Positions 45,922 through 54,669 of a DNA stretch of 64,000 nt are shown here, in pieces. The notes under the pieces were generated by a model that worked only from the letters and a program-made list of their open reading frames with translations, was not told where the DNA came from and did not search any database. Position 1 is the stretch's first letter, and each line of letters starts with the position of its first letter. The stretch is taken from positions 60,730 through 124,729 of the forward strand of contig CANQRQ010000004.1 in assembly GCA_947626315.1 (NCBI GenBank). Direction: 5' to 3'. The translations under genes were made by a program, and so were the position numbers. The DNA is from an uncultured Oscillospiraceae bacterium (GTDB lineage: Bacteria > Bacillota > Clostridia > Oscillospirales > Oscillospiraceae).

Positions 45922-47136
45922 ATCAATAAGCAGAAATTCCTTGCGGAGCTGGGCAAGCTGCTGACCTTCATGTATGAGGAGGACCGGCAGAACGCGCTTG
46001 CCCTGTACGGCAGGATGTTTGACAAGGCGGAGGACGAGATGGCCCTGCTGCAGCTGCTGGTGTCGCCGACCAGGCAGGCGGTGATCGTGGCCCGGGCCTA
46101 TAACGCCAGGGAGCGCAAGCTCCAGGTCTATTCCCAGTCCCGGGAGGACGAGGCCCCTGCGTATTCCAACGGTGAGATCCCGGACTATGCCCGCGCCATC
46201 AGTCAGATCCATCAGACGGCCGTAGCGCAGCATATTATCGCGCCGGACGTGGCCTCCGGCCAGTTTACGCTTTTTCAGGACGACGATTCCGGTTTCACAG
46301 AGACCTATCAGTATGAGGAAAACGGCCCGCAGTCGCAGACCGCTGCCCCGGCTCCCGCGCCGGCAGAGCCGGCGGTGCCGGTGACGCCTGCCGTCCCCGT
46401 CTCCATGCCCGAGTCCGCGCCGGCAGAACCGGCCCCGGTCCCGGCGGAGAGCGCCGAACCGGCTGTGACCGCAGCCGCTGTCCCGGCGGAGGCGCCTGTC
46501 CCGGCTCCGGCGGAGGACGAGCTCCCGGCCGCCCCCGTGCCGGACGCGGAGCCTGAAGAGGCCGTTCCTGCACCGCCGGAGGCGCCTGCCGCCCCCGCGC
46601 CGGTGGATGTGGACGCCTTTGTGGAGAATTTCTCCATTGCGGACAGTGAGATGGACGCTGCCCCCGCCGCGCCGGAGGGACCGGCGGAAGAGTCCGAGGC
46701 GGCTTCTGCCGCCCTGGCGGCGGCAGAAGCGGTAGAGCCCGTGCCCGTCCCGGAGGACGAGCCGGAGCCCGTCCCCGCCGCCCCCACCAGGACGGTGCGC
46801 AAGCCCCGGATCTTCCTGCTGCTGGTGTACATTCTGTTCGCCGTCCCCCTGACCCTGATCGGGGTTACGGTGCTGCTGATTCCCACGCTCTTTTTCCTTG
46901 TCCTGGGCGTCAGCGTCCTGGCTACCGGCGCCGTCGTCCTGGCGGCCGCGTTCAGCGGCTTCAGCGTGCTGGCGGATATCATGGTGGTGCTGGGCGCGGG
47001 GCTGATCGTCTTTGCCCTGGGGCTGCTGCTCTTCTGGATCTTTATCTGGTTTATCGGCGGCGCCATCGTCGGCCTGGTGCGGGGCGTGCTCTCCCTGGGC
47101 AGCCGCTGGTGCTATAAGGAGGTGCCCGTCGTATGA
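45922..47136 (+). CDS. HAAS-like N-terminus, Pro/Ala-rich linker and C-terminal membrane segments; probable ATC start
   Basis: Function unknown, 404 aa if started at 45922. The N-terminal about 60 residues (INKQKFLAELGKLLTFMYEEDRQNALALYGRMFD) resemble the helical HAAS/DUF1700 domain. A long Pro/Ala/Glu linker covers about 140-295. The C-terminus has about three or four hydrophobic segments (FLLLVYILFAVPLTLIGVTV and following). Start choice: a near-perfect SD, GGAGGTGA, ends at 45916, and 5 nt later the codon is ATC. In-frame ATGs upstream lie before the promoter, GTG 45913 lies inside the SD, and the next ATG has no SD. Coupled to the 47133 gene by ATGA overlap. Confidence 0.72.
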   Translation: MNKQKFLAELGKLLTFMYEEDRQNALALYGRMFDKAEDEMALLQLLVSPTRQAVIVARAYNARERKLQVYSQSREDEAPAYSNGEIPDYARAISQIHQTAVAQHIIAPDVASGQFTLFQDDDSGFTETYQYEENGPQSQTAAPAPAPAEPAVPVTPAVPVSMPESAPAEPAPVPAESAEPAVTAAAVPAEAPVPAPAEDELPAAPVPDAEPEEAVPAPPEAPAAPAPVDVDAFVENFSIADSEMDAAPAAPEGPAEESEAASAALAAAEAVEPVPVPEDEPEPVPAAPTRTVRKPRIFLLLVYILFAVPLTLIGVTVLLIPTLFFLVLGVSVLATGAVVLAAAFSGFSVLADIMVVLGAGLIVFALGLLLFWIFIWFIGGAIVGLVRGVLSLGSRWCYKEVPVV

Positions 47137-47330
47137 AAAAAGGCTGGAGAATTGTAGGCGTGATCGTGCTGGTGGCGGTGCTGCTGGGCGCGGTGGCCGT
47201 CGGCGTGGGCCTGATGACGGGAGCGGACAGCGTCCGGATCTATTCGGTTTTGGATAACCGCTATCACATCACCATGTATTACGAATATGCCCAGCAGGTG
47301 ATGGATATCCTCCTGGCAGAGCTGGCCTGA
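47133..47330 (+). CDS. Small membrane protein, 65 aa
   Basis: Unrecognised. One N-terminal hydrophobic segment after MKKGWR (about 7-30), then a short soluble tail with several Tyr (YSVLDNRYHITMYYEYAQQ). The start overlaps the preceding stop (GTATGA), so it is translated with the 45922 gene and may be its small partner. Confidence 0.7.
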   Translation: MKKGWRIVGVIVLVAVLLGAVAVGVGLMTGADSVRIYSVLDNRYHITMYYEYAQQVMDILLAELA

Positions 47331-47335
47331 ACCGC

Positions 47336-47384
47336 AAAAAAGCTCCCTGGATTTGCAAAAAACGCAAACCCAGGGAGCTTTTTT
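47336..47384. terminator. Bidirectional terminator between the 47133 gene and tadA
   Basis: AAAAAAGCTCCCTGG at 47336-47350 pairs with its complement at 47370-47384, with a 19-nt inner part, giving A-tract, stem and T-tract in both directions. This convergent junction carries no repeat copy. Confidence 0.92.
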
Positions 47385-47391
47385 GGACAAA

Positions 47392-47838
47392 TCATCGTTT
47401 GCCCCGGAAAAAGCCGCGCAGGAGGGCGGCGCAGGCCTCCTCCCGGACCCCGCCGAAGACCGCGGGGCGGTGGCCGTAGCGCTCGGAAAAGAGGTCAATG
47501 ACGCTGCCGCAGGAGCCGGAGACGGCCTCCCGGGCCCCGAAGACCACTGTGGGGATCCGGGCGTTGATGATGGCCCCGGCGCACATGGGGCAGGGCTCCA
47601 GAGTCACGGCCAGGGCGCAGCCCTCCAGGCGCCAGTCCCCCAGGGCTTCGCAAGCCTGCCGGATGGCCTCCAGCTCCGCGTGGGCGGTGGCGTCCCCCCG
47701 CTCCTCCCGGCGGTTGCGGCCCCGGCCGACGATCCGGCCCGCCGGATCCGTTATCACGCAGCCCACCGGCACCTCGCCGGCCTCCGCCGCCTCCCGGGCC
47801 AGGTCCAGGGCCAGGTCCATCATATCCTCTCTGGTCAT
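47392..47838 (-). CDS. tadA: tRNA-specific adenosine deaminase
   Basis: Converts A34 to inosine in tRNA-Arg(ACG). 148 aa. The zinc/catalytic motif HAE lies at residues 53-55 and PCPMC at 82-86 (Cys83, Cys86), with EVPVGCVI near the start. ATG 47838, with AGAAGGGAAAGCT upstream. A terminator at 47856-47886 separates it from pta. Confidence 0.92.
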   Translation of the reverse strand: MTREDMMDLALDLAREAAEAGEVPVGCVITDPAGRIVGRGRNRREERGDATAHAELEAIRQACEALGDWRLEGCALAVTLEPCPMCAGAIINARIPTVVFGAREAVSGSCGSVIDLFSERYGHRPAVFGGVREEACAALLRGFFRGKR

Positions 47839-47855
47839 AGCTTTCCCTTCTTATG

Positions 47856-47886
47856 AAAAACGCGGGGCATTTTGCCCCGCGTTTTT
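47856..47886 (-). terminator. Terminator downstream of pta
   Basis: GC-rich stem CGCGGGGC/GCCCCGCG extended by A/T pairs. Both strands show T-runs after it. It lies between the pta stop and the tadA start. Confidence 0.88.
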
Positions 47887-47893
47887 TAATGTT

Positions 47894-48892
47894 TTACGCC
47901 AGCGCCGCGGTGATGATGGACATCTGATAGACTTCCTCCGCGTCGCAGCCCCGGGACAGGTCGTTGATGGGGGCGTTCAGGCCCTGGAGAATGGGGCCGT
48001 AGGCCGCGAAGCCGCCCAGACGCTGGGCAATCTTGTAGCCGATGTTGCCGGACTGGATCTCCGGGAAGATGAAGGTGTTGGCATAGCCGGCCACCGGGCT
48101 GCCGGGGAACTTCAGCTGGCCCACCACCGGGGACACGGCCGCGTCAAACTGCATCTCGCCGTCCAGCGCCAGATCGGGGGCCTTGGCCTTGGCGATCGCC
48201 GTGGCGTTGCGCACCAGGTCCACGTTGGCGCCCTTGCCGGAGCCCTTGGTGGAGTAGGACAGCATGGCCACCTTGGGGTCCATGCCGAAGACCTTGGCGG
48301 TCTTGGCGGTCTCCAGCGCGACCTCAGCCAGCTGATCGGCGGCGGAGAGGACCACATTGCCCTCTTTGTCCAGCTTGTCCTGATAGTCGATGTTGATGGC
48401 GCAGTCGCCCATGGCCAGCATCTCCTCGCCCCGGACCAGGATGAAGCAGGAGCTCACCAGATTGGCGCCGGGCCGGGTCTTCACCAGCTGCAGGGCGGGA
48501 CGGACCGTGTCGGCGGTGGAATAGGTGGCGCCGCCCAGCAGCGCGTCGGCCTTGCCCATCTTCACCAGCATGGTGCCGAAATAGTTGCCCTTCTGCAGCG
48601 CGTCCCGGCATTCCTCGGGGCTCATTTTGCCCTTACGCAGGGCCACCATGGTCTCCACCATCTCGTCCATGCCCTCATAGGCGGCGGGGTCGATGATCTC
48701 CAGACCGTCAATATCAAAACCGCCCTTGGCGGCGGCCGCCTTCACCTCGTCCACGTTGCCCACCAGGATGGGGGTCAGAAAACCGTCCTTCTTCAGACGG
48801 GCCGCGGATTCCAGAATGCGGGCGTCGGGGCCCTCGGTGTATACGATCTTGCGGGGGTTGGCCTTCAGCTTCTCTACCAGATTTTCAAACAT
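47894..48892 (-). CDS. pta: Phosphate acetyltransferase
   Basis: Interconverts acetyl-CoA and acetyl phosphate, the route to acetate and ATP. 332 aa, the short class without a DRTGG domain. Family segments KIVYTEGPDARIL, SCFILVRG and MLSYSTKGSGKG are clear, and the end PINDLSRGCDAEEVY is typical. The start at ATG 48892 follows GGGAGGTAGTGTTCTT. An in-frame upstream Met is inside that ribosome site. ackA is not adjacent. Confidence 0.95.
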   Translation of the reverse strand: MFENLVEKLKANPRKIVYTEGPDARILESAARLKKDGFLTPILVGNVDEVKAAAAKGGFDIDGLEIIDPAAYEGMDEMVETMVALRKGKMSPEECRDALQKGNYFGTMLVKMGKADALLGGATYSTADTVRPALQLVKTRPGANLVSSCFILVRGEEMLAMGDCAINIDYQDKLDKEGNVVLSAADQLAEVALETAKTAKVFGMDPKVAMLSYSTKGSGKGANVDLVRNATAIAKAKAPDLALDGEMQFDAAVSPVVGQLKFPGSPVAGYANTFIFPEIQSGNIGYKIAQRLGGFAAYGPILQGLNAPINDLSRGCDAEEVYQMSIITAALA

Positions 48893-49009
48893 AAGAACAC
48901 TACCTCCCAATATTTTGTCTCAGGCATCAGCCATGATTACTTTACCACGCTTTCGCGCGTTTTTCAAGGCGTCCGGGACAATTCCCCGGCCCCGGACGGG
49001 AAGTTTTTG

Positions 49010-49038
49010 TTTACAAAGGGGCCGCCAGCCGTTATAAT
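49010..49038 (+). promoter_or_regulatory. Promoter of the XRE regulator-lepA operon
   Basis: TTTACA at 49010-49015, a 17-bp spacer and TATAAT at 49033-49038. Confidence 0.75.
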
Positions 49039-49077
49039 ACTCTCCGTTATCACGCGAGGACAGAAACGGAGACGCTT

Positions 49078-49389
49078 ATGAGAACTTTTCAGCAGACGCT
49101 CTCGGCCCTGCGCCGGGAGAGGCATCTGAGCCAGCGCCAGGCGGCCGCCGAACTGGGCATCAGTCAGGCGCTGCTGAGCCACTATGAAAACGGGGCCCGG
49201 GAGCCGGGGCTGAACTTCGTCAGCCGGGCCTGCGACTATTACGGGGTCACGGCGGACTATCTGCTCTGCCGCAGCGACCGGCCGGGGACCGGGGATCTGG
49301 AGGAGCTGCGCGCCACGCTGAGCCAGCTGCGGGCCCTGCTGGACCGAGCGGAGCTGGCCCTGAACGGCGAAGAAGGAGGGGCTCAATGA
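49078..49389 (+). CDS. XRE-family helix-turn-helix protein
   Basis: 103 aa. The N-terminal Cro/CI-type HTH is clear: [37 protein letters not shown], then [13 protein letters not shown]. The C-terminal about 30 residues look like a coiled coil ([22 protein letters not shown]), probably for dimerisation. It overlaps lepA by 4 nt, so regulator and elongation factor are expressed together. The target is unknown and autoregulation is possible. Confidence 0.88.
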   Translation: MRTFQQTLSALRRERHLSQRQAAAELGISQALLSHYENGAREPGLNFVSRACDYYGVTADYLLCRSDRPGTGDLEELRATLSQLRALLDRAELALNGEEGGAQ

Positions 49390-51191
49390 AGGAACAGAGG
49401 CTGATTCGGAATTTTTCCATCATCGCCCATATCGACCACGGCAAATCCACCCTCTCCGACCGGCTCATTGAGAAATGCGGCGCGGTGGAGCAGCGGATCA
49501 TGGAGGACCAGATCCTGGACAACATGGAGCTGGAGAAGGAGCGGGGCATCACCATCAAGGCCCGGGCGGTGGGCTTGGAGTACAGGGCCGCGGACGGGGA
49601 ATGCTATACCCTGAACCTGATCGACACGCCGGGCCATGTGGACTTCAACTATGAAGTCAGCCGCTCCCTGGCCGCCTGCGAGGGGGCGGTGCTGGTGGTG
49701 GACGCCTCCCAGGGCGTGGAAGCCCAGACCCTCTCCAACACCTATCTGGCTCTGGACAACGACCTGGAGCTGCTGCCGGTGATCAACAAGATCGACCTGC
49801 CAGCGGCGGACCCCCAGCGGGTCAAGGACGAGATCGAGGAGATCATCGGCCTGCCCGCCCAGGACGCGCCGGAGATCAGCGCCAAGGCGGGCATCAACAT
49901 CGACGCGGTGCTGGAGGATATCGTTCAGAACGTGCCGGCCCCCTCCGGGGACCCGGACGCGCCCCTGAAAGCCCTGATTTTTGACAGCCAGTACGACAAC
50001 TACCGGGGCGTCATCGTCTTCATGCGCCTGATAGACGGCTGCATCCGGAAGGACAGCGAGGTGCTGCTCATGTCCACCGGGGCCCGGTACAAGGTGGTGG
50101 AGGTGGGCCATCTGCGGCCTATGGGCCTGGACCCCTGCGAGGAGCTCTCCGCCGGGGACGTGGGCTACTTCACCGCCAGCATCAAAAACGTGGCGGACAC
50201 CCGGGTGGGCGACACGGTGACGGACGCCCTCAACCCCACCGCCCAGGCCCTGCCCGGCTACCGGCCCGCCCGGCCCATGGTCTACTGCGGCATTTACACC
50301 GAGGACGGCTCCAAGTACCCGGATCTCCGGGACGCCCTGGAGAAGCTCAAGCTCAACGACGCCTCCCTCTCCTTCGAGCCGGAGAGCTCCGCAGCCCTGG
50401 GCTTCGGCTTTCGCTGCGGCTTTCTGGGCATGCTGCACATGGAGGTGATCCAGGAACGGCTGGAGCGGGAGTTTGACCTGGAGCTGGTGACCACTCTGCC
50501 CTCGGTGATCTACCGGGTGGAGAAGAGCGACGGCAGCACGGTCATGGTGGACAACCCCCACAATTACCCGGACGCCAACACCATTCTGGAGGCCTACGAG
50601 CCCTACGTAAAGGTCTCCATCATCACCCCCAACGAGTATGTGGGCAACATCATGCCTCTGTGCCAGGACCGGCGGGGGGAGTACAAGAACATGCAGTATC
50701 TGGACGCCCGTCTGGTGGAGATGCACTACGAGATGCCTCTCAACGAGATCATCTACGACTTTTTTGACACCCTCAAGGCCCGGACCCGGGGCTATGCCTC
50801 CCTGGACTATGAGTTTTCCGAGTACAAGCCCAGCGACCTGGTGAAGGTGGACATGCTTCTGAACGGGGACCAGGTGGACGCCCTGAGCTTCATTGCCCAC
50901 CGGGACAAGGCCTATCCCCGGGGCCGCCGCCTCTGCGAGAAGCTGAAGGAGAACATCCCCCGGCAGCTCTTCGAGGTGCCTATTCAGGCGGCCATCGGCG
51001 GGCGGATCATCGCCCGGGAGACGGTAAAGGCCCTGCGCAAGGACGTTCTGGCCAAGTGCTACGGCGGCGACATCACCCGGAAGAAGAAGCTGCTGGAGAA
51101 GCAGAAGGAGGGCAAAAAGAAGATGCGCCAGCTGGGCACGGTCCAGATCCCCACGGAGGCCTTCCTGGCGGTCTTAAAACTTGACGAATGA
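49386..51191 (+). CDS. lepA: Elongation factor 4 (back-translocating GTPase)
   Basis: Ribosome-bound GTPase. 601 aa, full length. The P-loop [10 protein letters not shown] starts near residue 14, then [24 protein letters not shown], and the LepA-specific C-terminal region with [24 protein letters not shown]. It starts inside the stop of the XRE gene and is followed by a terminator. Confidence 0.97.
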   Translation: MKEQRLIRNFSIIAHIDHGKSTLSDRLIEKCGAVEQRIMEDQILDNMELEKERGITIKARAVGLEYRAADGECYTLNLIDTPGHVDFNYEVSRSLAACEGAVLVVDASQGVEAQTLSNTYLALDNDLELLPVINKIDLPAADPQRVKDEIEEIIGLPAQDAPEISAKAGINIDAVLEDIVQNVPAPSGDPDAPLKALIFDSQYDNYRGVIVFMRLIDGCIRKDSEVLLMSTGARYKVVEVGHLRPMGLDPCEELSAGDVGYFTASIKNVADTRVGDTVTDALNPTAQALPGYRPARPMVYCGIYTEDGSKYPDLRDALEKLKLNDASLSFEPESSAALGFGFRCGFLGMLHMEVIQERLEREFDLELVTTLPSVIYRVEKSDGSTVMVDNPHNYPDANTILEAYEPYVKVSIITPNEYVGNIMPLCQDRRGEYKNMQYLDARLVEMHYEMPLNEIIYDFFDTLKARTRGYASLDYEFSEYKPSDLVKVDMLLNGDQVDALSFIAHRDKAYPRGRRLCEKLKENIPRQLFEVPIQAAIGGRIIARETVKALRKDVLAKCYGGDITRKKKLLEKQKEGKKKMRQLGTVQIPTEAFLAVLKLDE

Positions 51192-51195
51192 CATA

Positions 51196-51223
51196 AAGCG
51201 CCTCAGGCTTTTCTGAGGCGCTT
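51196..51223 (+). terminator. Terminator of lepA
   Basis: An 11-bp stem AAGCGCCTCAG (51196-51206) with CTGAGGCGCTT (51213-51223), followed by ATCTTAAACAAATCTT, a weak T-tract. Confidence 0.7.
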
Positions 51224-51253
51224 ATCTTAAACAAATCTTAAAAAATTAAACCC

Positions 51254-51282
51254 TTGGTTTTTAAGAGGGCTTTGTGTACAAT
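51254..51282 (+). promoter_or_regulatory. Promoter of the two-component system
   Basis: TTGGTT at 51254-51259, a 17-bp spacer and TACAAT at 51277-51282, just upstream of the response-regulator start. Confidence 0.6.
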
Positions 51283-51302
51283 AATACGCGAGGTGAGCGA
51301 GC

Positions 51303-52001
51303 GTGTACAACATCCTGATCTGCGACGACGAAAAGGACATCGTCTCCGCGCTGAAGATCTACCTGGAGGCGGAGGGCTACCGGACCTTTGAGGCCTATAA
51401 CGGCCGGGAGGCGCTGAAGGTCTGCCGGGAGCAGGAGATTCATCTGGCCCTGCTGGATATCATGATGCCGGAGATGGACGGTATCAGCGCCATGGTGGAG
51501 CTGCGCAGGGAGAGCAATCTCCCGGTCATCCTCCTCACGGCCAAAGGCGAGGACACGGACAAGATCCTGGGCCTCAACGTGGGGGCGGACGACTATATCA
51601 CCAAGCCCTTCAACCCGGTGGAGATGCTGGCCCGGGTCCGCTCTCAGCTGCGGCGGTACATGCAGCTGGGGGGCGGGGCGGTGAAGGCCGGTGCCCTCAG
51701 CATTGGCAACATCGTCCTGGACGACCGGAGCAAGGAGGTCAGCGTGGACGGGGAGCCGGTGAGCCTCACCCCCACGGAATACGGCATTTTAAAGCTCCTG
51801 ATGGAGCATCCGGGGGAGGTCTTCTCCCCCAAGGAAATTTTCCGCAAGGTCTGGGCGGACGAGCCCTACGGGGCGGAGAGCACTGTGGCGGTGCATATCC
51901 GGCACCTGCGGGAAAAGGTGGAGATCAACCCAGCCGAGCCCCGGTATATCAAGGCGGTCTGGGGCCAGGGCTATAAATTGGAAGGAGGCAAGGGAGCATG
52001 A
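51303..52001 (+). CDS. OmpR/PhoB-family response regulator
   Basis: 232 aa. The receiver domain has the acidic pair ICDDE and the phospho-acceptor Asp52 in LLDIMMPEMDG, with TAKGED and the KPF lysine downstream. The C-terminal winged helix has VSLTPTEYGILKLLMEHPG and the VAVHIRHLREKVE recognition region. Start GTG 51303, after GAGGTGAGCG. Its end overlaps the kinase gene by 4 nt. The partner is certain by context, the signal unknown. Confidence 0.93.
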   Translation: MYNILICDDEKDIVSALKIYLEAEGYRTFEAYNGREALKVCREQEIHLALLDIMMPEMDGISAMVELRRESNLPVILLTAKGEDTDKILGLNVGADDYITKPFNPVEMLARVRSQLRRYMQLGGGAVKAGALSIGNIVLDDRSKEVSVDGEPVSLTPTEYGILKLLMEHPGEVFSPKEIFRKVWADEPYGAESTVAVHIRHLREKVEINPAEPRYIKAVWGQGYKLEGGKGA

Positions 52002-54139
52002 AAAAGCTGAGAGGCAGCGTCCTCGTCAAGGTATTGGCCATTCTGCTGCTGACCGTCATGGCCCTGTGCCTGTTCGCCTGTGTTCTCGGGGGCCTCCTTC
52101 TCTACGAGTTCAGGGCCTACAGCGGCGGGACCCAGGAGGACGTACTGAACCGGATGGGGGAGGAGAATCTGCGCTCCGCCGCGGCCATGCTGGCCAACCG
52201 GCTGCAGTATGACCCCGCGCTGCAGGATCGGGACAGCGAGGATGTCCTTCTGACGGACGATTTCAGCTTTATGCTCACCGACGCGAACGGCGAGATCCTG
52301 ATCGACCAGACGGAGGGCAAGACGGTCCTGTGGAGCGGCCAGTGCCGCTTGGAATACCGGGCGACCTATAGCGAGACCACCGAGGACGAGATGCGGTACG
52401 ACGTCAGCGTGTGGGCCTGTTCCGCCGAGGGCAGCGTGATCTGGGGCAGCAGCTTCGCCAATTATATACCCCGGTATATCAACAAGCCCCTGGTGGAGTA
52501 TCTGGGCGCTCAGGCTGAAAACGCCTCGGAGACGGTGGACACAACATCCGGCGGCAAGCTCCCCGCCGGGTACCGGGAGGCGCCCAAGACGGATCTGGCC
52601 TTCCTCTATGTCCTTACCGGCTGCCTGACGGACCCCCTGACAGACTGGGACCTGCTGTCGGTGAACCTGTTCAACGCGCTGCAGCCGGCCCGCTATGCCC
52701 TGCTGTGGGGCGCCCTGGGCTCCCTGCTGGCCTGTGTGCTGCTGTTTGTGTTCCTGATGTGCGCCGCCGGCCACCGGGGCGGCGGGGAGGAGGTCGTCCC
52801 CAACTTTGCCGACAGGCTGCCCTCCGACCTGTTCGCGGCGGCGGTGGGGCTCGGGGCCTGCTGGTGCGTCTACTTCGGCATGGAGATCGTGGACGAGGCG
52901 TCGGGATTCCGGCATTTGGATCCGTTTTTCTTCTCCTGCGGCACGCTGCTGCTGATCGCCGGCTTTCTGCTGGCGCTCTGGCTGTGCATGAGCTTCGCCA
53001 CCCGGCTGAAGCTGGGCACGGTGATCAAAAACAGCCTGTGCTGGAAGCTGCTGGTCTGGGGCTGGCGGATCATCCGGGCGGTGCTGGCCTGGTGCTGTCG
53101 GGTCATCCGGGGCTTTTTCCGGGCCGTGAGGATCTTCCTGCGGAAGATCCCCCTGCTGTGGAAGGCCATCCTGTTTGTGGGCGTCCTGCTGCTGGCGGAG
53201 CTTATCGTCATCATGAGTACGGAGTATGACCTTGGCGTGGAGGTCGTTCTCTGGCTTCTGGAAAGCGCCGCGCTGAGCCTGGCCTTCTTTTACGCCATCC
53301 TCTGCCTGCGGCGGCTGCAAAAGGGCATCAAGGAAATCGCCGCTGGCAACGAGGCCTATGTGGTGAACACCGAGCACCTCTACGGGGACTTCAAGGACAG
53401 CGCCGAGGACTTAAACCACATCCGGGAGGGCATGGTCCGGGCTGTGAACGAGCGGATGAAGAGCGAACGCTTCCGCACGGAGCTGATCACCAACGTGTCC
53501 CACGATATCAAGACGCCCCTGACCTCCATCATCAACTATGTGGACCTGCTGGAGAAGGAGCAGCCGGAGAACGAGAAAATGCGGGAGTACATCGAGGTGC
53601 TCTCCCGGCAGTCCGCCCGGCTAAAAAAGCTGATCAACGATCTGATCGAGGCCAGCAAGGCCAGCACCGGGAACCTGTCCGTGAGCCTGGAGCGCTGCGA
53701 GATGGGGGTGCTGCTGGACCAGACGGTGGGAGAGTATACCGAGAAGCTGGCCGCCGCCGGGCTGGACCTGGTGGTGAAAAAGCCGGAGGAGCCGGTGACC
53801 GTGCTGGCCGACCGGCGGCATATCTGGCGCATCTTCGACAACCTGATGAGCAACATCTGCAAGTACGCCCAGCCGGGGACCCGGGTCTATCTGAATCTGG
53901 AAAAGACCGGGAACCGGGCGGCGGTCACCTTCCGCAACATCTCCCGCTCCCAGCTGAACATCAGCGGGGACGAGCTGATGGAGCGCTTTGTCCGGGGGGA
54001 CAGTTCCCGGAACACCGAGGGCAGCGGCTTAGGTCTCTCCATCGCCCGGAGCCTGGCCCAGCTGCAGCACGGCGAGCTGGAGCTGACCGTGGACGGGGAC
54101 CTGTTCAAGGTGACGCTGCGCTTCCCCGCGGCAGAATAA
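51998..54139 (+). CDS. Multi-pass membrane sensor histidine kinase
   Basis: 713 aa. TM1 lies near residues 10-35, an extracytoplasmic region of about 180 residues follows, then about five more membrane segments (about 225-450), which is more than usual and gives an elaborate sensor. A HAMP-like linker and HisKA follow, with the phosphorylated His502 in TNVSHDIKTPLTSI, then HATPase_c with NLMSNICKYAQPG and GSGLGLSIARSLAQ. It is translationally coupled to the response regulator. Confidence 0.92.
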   Translation: MKKLRGSVLVKVLAILLLTVMALCLFACVLGGLLLYEFRAYSGGTQEDVLNRMGEENLRSAAAMLANRLQYDPALQDRDSEDVLLTDDFSFMLTDANGEILIDQTEGKTVLWSGQCRLEYRATYSETTEDEMRYDVSVWACSAEGSVIWGSSFANYIPRYINKPLVEYLGAQAENASETVDTTSGGKLPAGYREAPKTDLAFLYVLTGCLTDPLTDWDLLSVNLFNALQPARYALLWGALGSLLACVLLFVFLMCAAGHRGGGEEVVPNFADRLPSDLFAAAVGLGACWCVYFGMEIVDEASGFRHLDPFFFSCGTLLLIAGFLLALWLCMSFATRLKLGTVIKNSLCWKLLVWGWRIIRAVLAWCCRVIRGFFRAVRIFLRKIPLLWKAILFVGVLLLAELIVIMSTEYDLGVEVVLWLLESAALSLAFFYAILCLRRLQKGIKEIAAGNEAYVVNTEHLYGDFKDSAEDLNHIREGMVRAVNERMKSERFRTELITNVSHDIKTPLTSIINYVDLLEKEQPENEKMREYIEVLSRQSARLKKLINDLIEASKASTGNLSVSLERCEMGVLLDQTVGEYTEKLAAAGLDLVVKKPEEPVTVLADRRHIWRIFDNLMSNICKYAQPGTRVYLNLEKTGNRAAVTFRNISRSQLNISGDELMERFVRGDSSRNTEGSGLGLSIARSLAQLQHGELELTVDGDLFKVTLRFPAAE

Positions 54140-54144
54140 AGAAA

Positions 54145-54177
54145 AAGGGGCTGTAGCAACTTAAGCTGCAGCCCCTT
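54145..54177. terminator. Hairpin after the histidine kinase gene
   Basis: AAGGGGCTGTAGC pairs with GCTGCAGCCCCTT (one wobble). A-rich upstream, so the T-tract is on the minus strand, the same arrangement as the left hairpins at repeat copies A, C and D. Confidence 0.7.
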
Positions 54178-54211
54178 GAGCGTTAAAGAAAGGCAAATTT
54201 TTTATCTGAAG

Positions 54212-54593
54212 TAAACGAAAGTTTATAGGAGGAAAGACACCTTTCTCGGCTCGTCTCCTTTGGTCACAAGCGGAAACTTGGCTTTGTCTCTTGGTGTATT
54301 GTAGCCTTCTCTTGCCTCGTCGCAAGAGAAGGCTGCCGAAGAGAAAGACGCCCGGGGAAGAATCCCCGGGGCCCCTCCGGGAGCAGGGTACAGCAGACCC
54401 GTTCTTAGGTCGCCCTTCGTCTTTCCTGCCGGTTTACCCCGGTGCAAACACTGGCAAAAGTCGCTCCTGCGGTTGCACGCACATACCTACAAGGCTCGCC
54501 GGGCAGGTATTTTTTTTGCGCCCCCTCATGGCTCCCCTGTGCAAGGGGAGGCATGAGGACTGGAACTTACTTGCTCAACTAAACTTTCGTTTA
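54212..54593. other. Structured non-coding element with inverted end motifs
   Basis: TAAACGAAAGTTTA at 54212-54225 and its exact complement at 54580-54593 bound 354 bp of hairpin-rich sequence: a 13-bp perfect stem 54303-54315/54322-54334, CCCGGGGA/TCCCCGGG at 54351-54370, a two-part stem 54524-54558, and on the plus strand a hairpin near 54483-54510 followed by eight T. An open frame on the minus strand (54223-54447) has no ribosome site and is probably not a gene. It fills the convergent junction of the kinase and rfbB. Identity unknown. Confidence 0.55.
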
Positions 54594-54626
54594 TCTCAAG
54601 AGCATCTATTTTTGCATATTAAAAGA

Positions 54627-54652
54627 CTGCAGCAAAAAAGTGTTTGCTGCAG
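54627..54652 (-). terminator. Terminator of rfbB
   Basis: A 10-bp stem CTGCAGCAAA/TTTGCTGCAG. On the minus strand it is followed by TCTTTT. Confidence 0.7.
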
Positions 54653-54669
54653 CTCCTTGACTATGTAAT

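Noticed and set aside
54223..54447. A 74-codon minus-strand frame inside the 54-kb element
   Set aside because: No ribosome site, and the frame runs through several perfect hairpins. It is more likely non-coding.
54190..54600. Possible RNase P RNA, because of GGAGGAAAG near the left end
   Set aside because: The rest of the conserved core (the second strand of helix P4 and the ACAGAA-type region) is not present.
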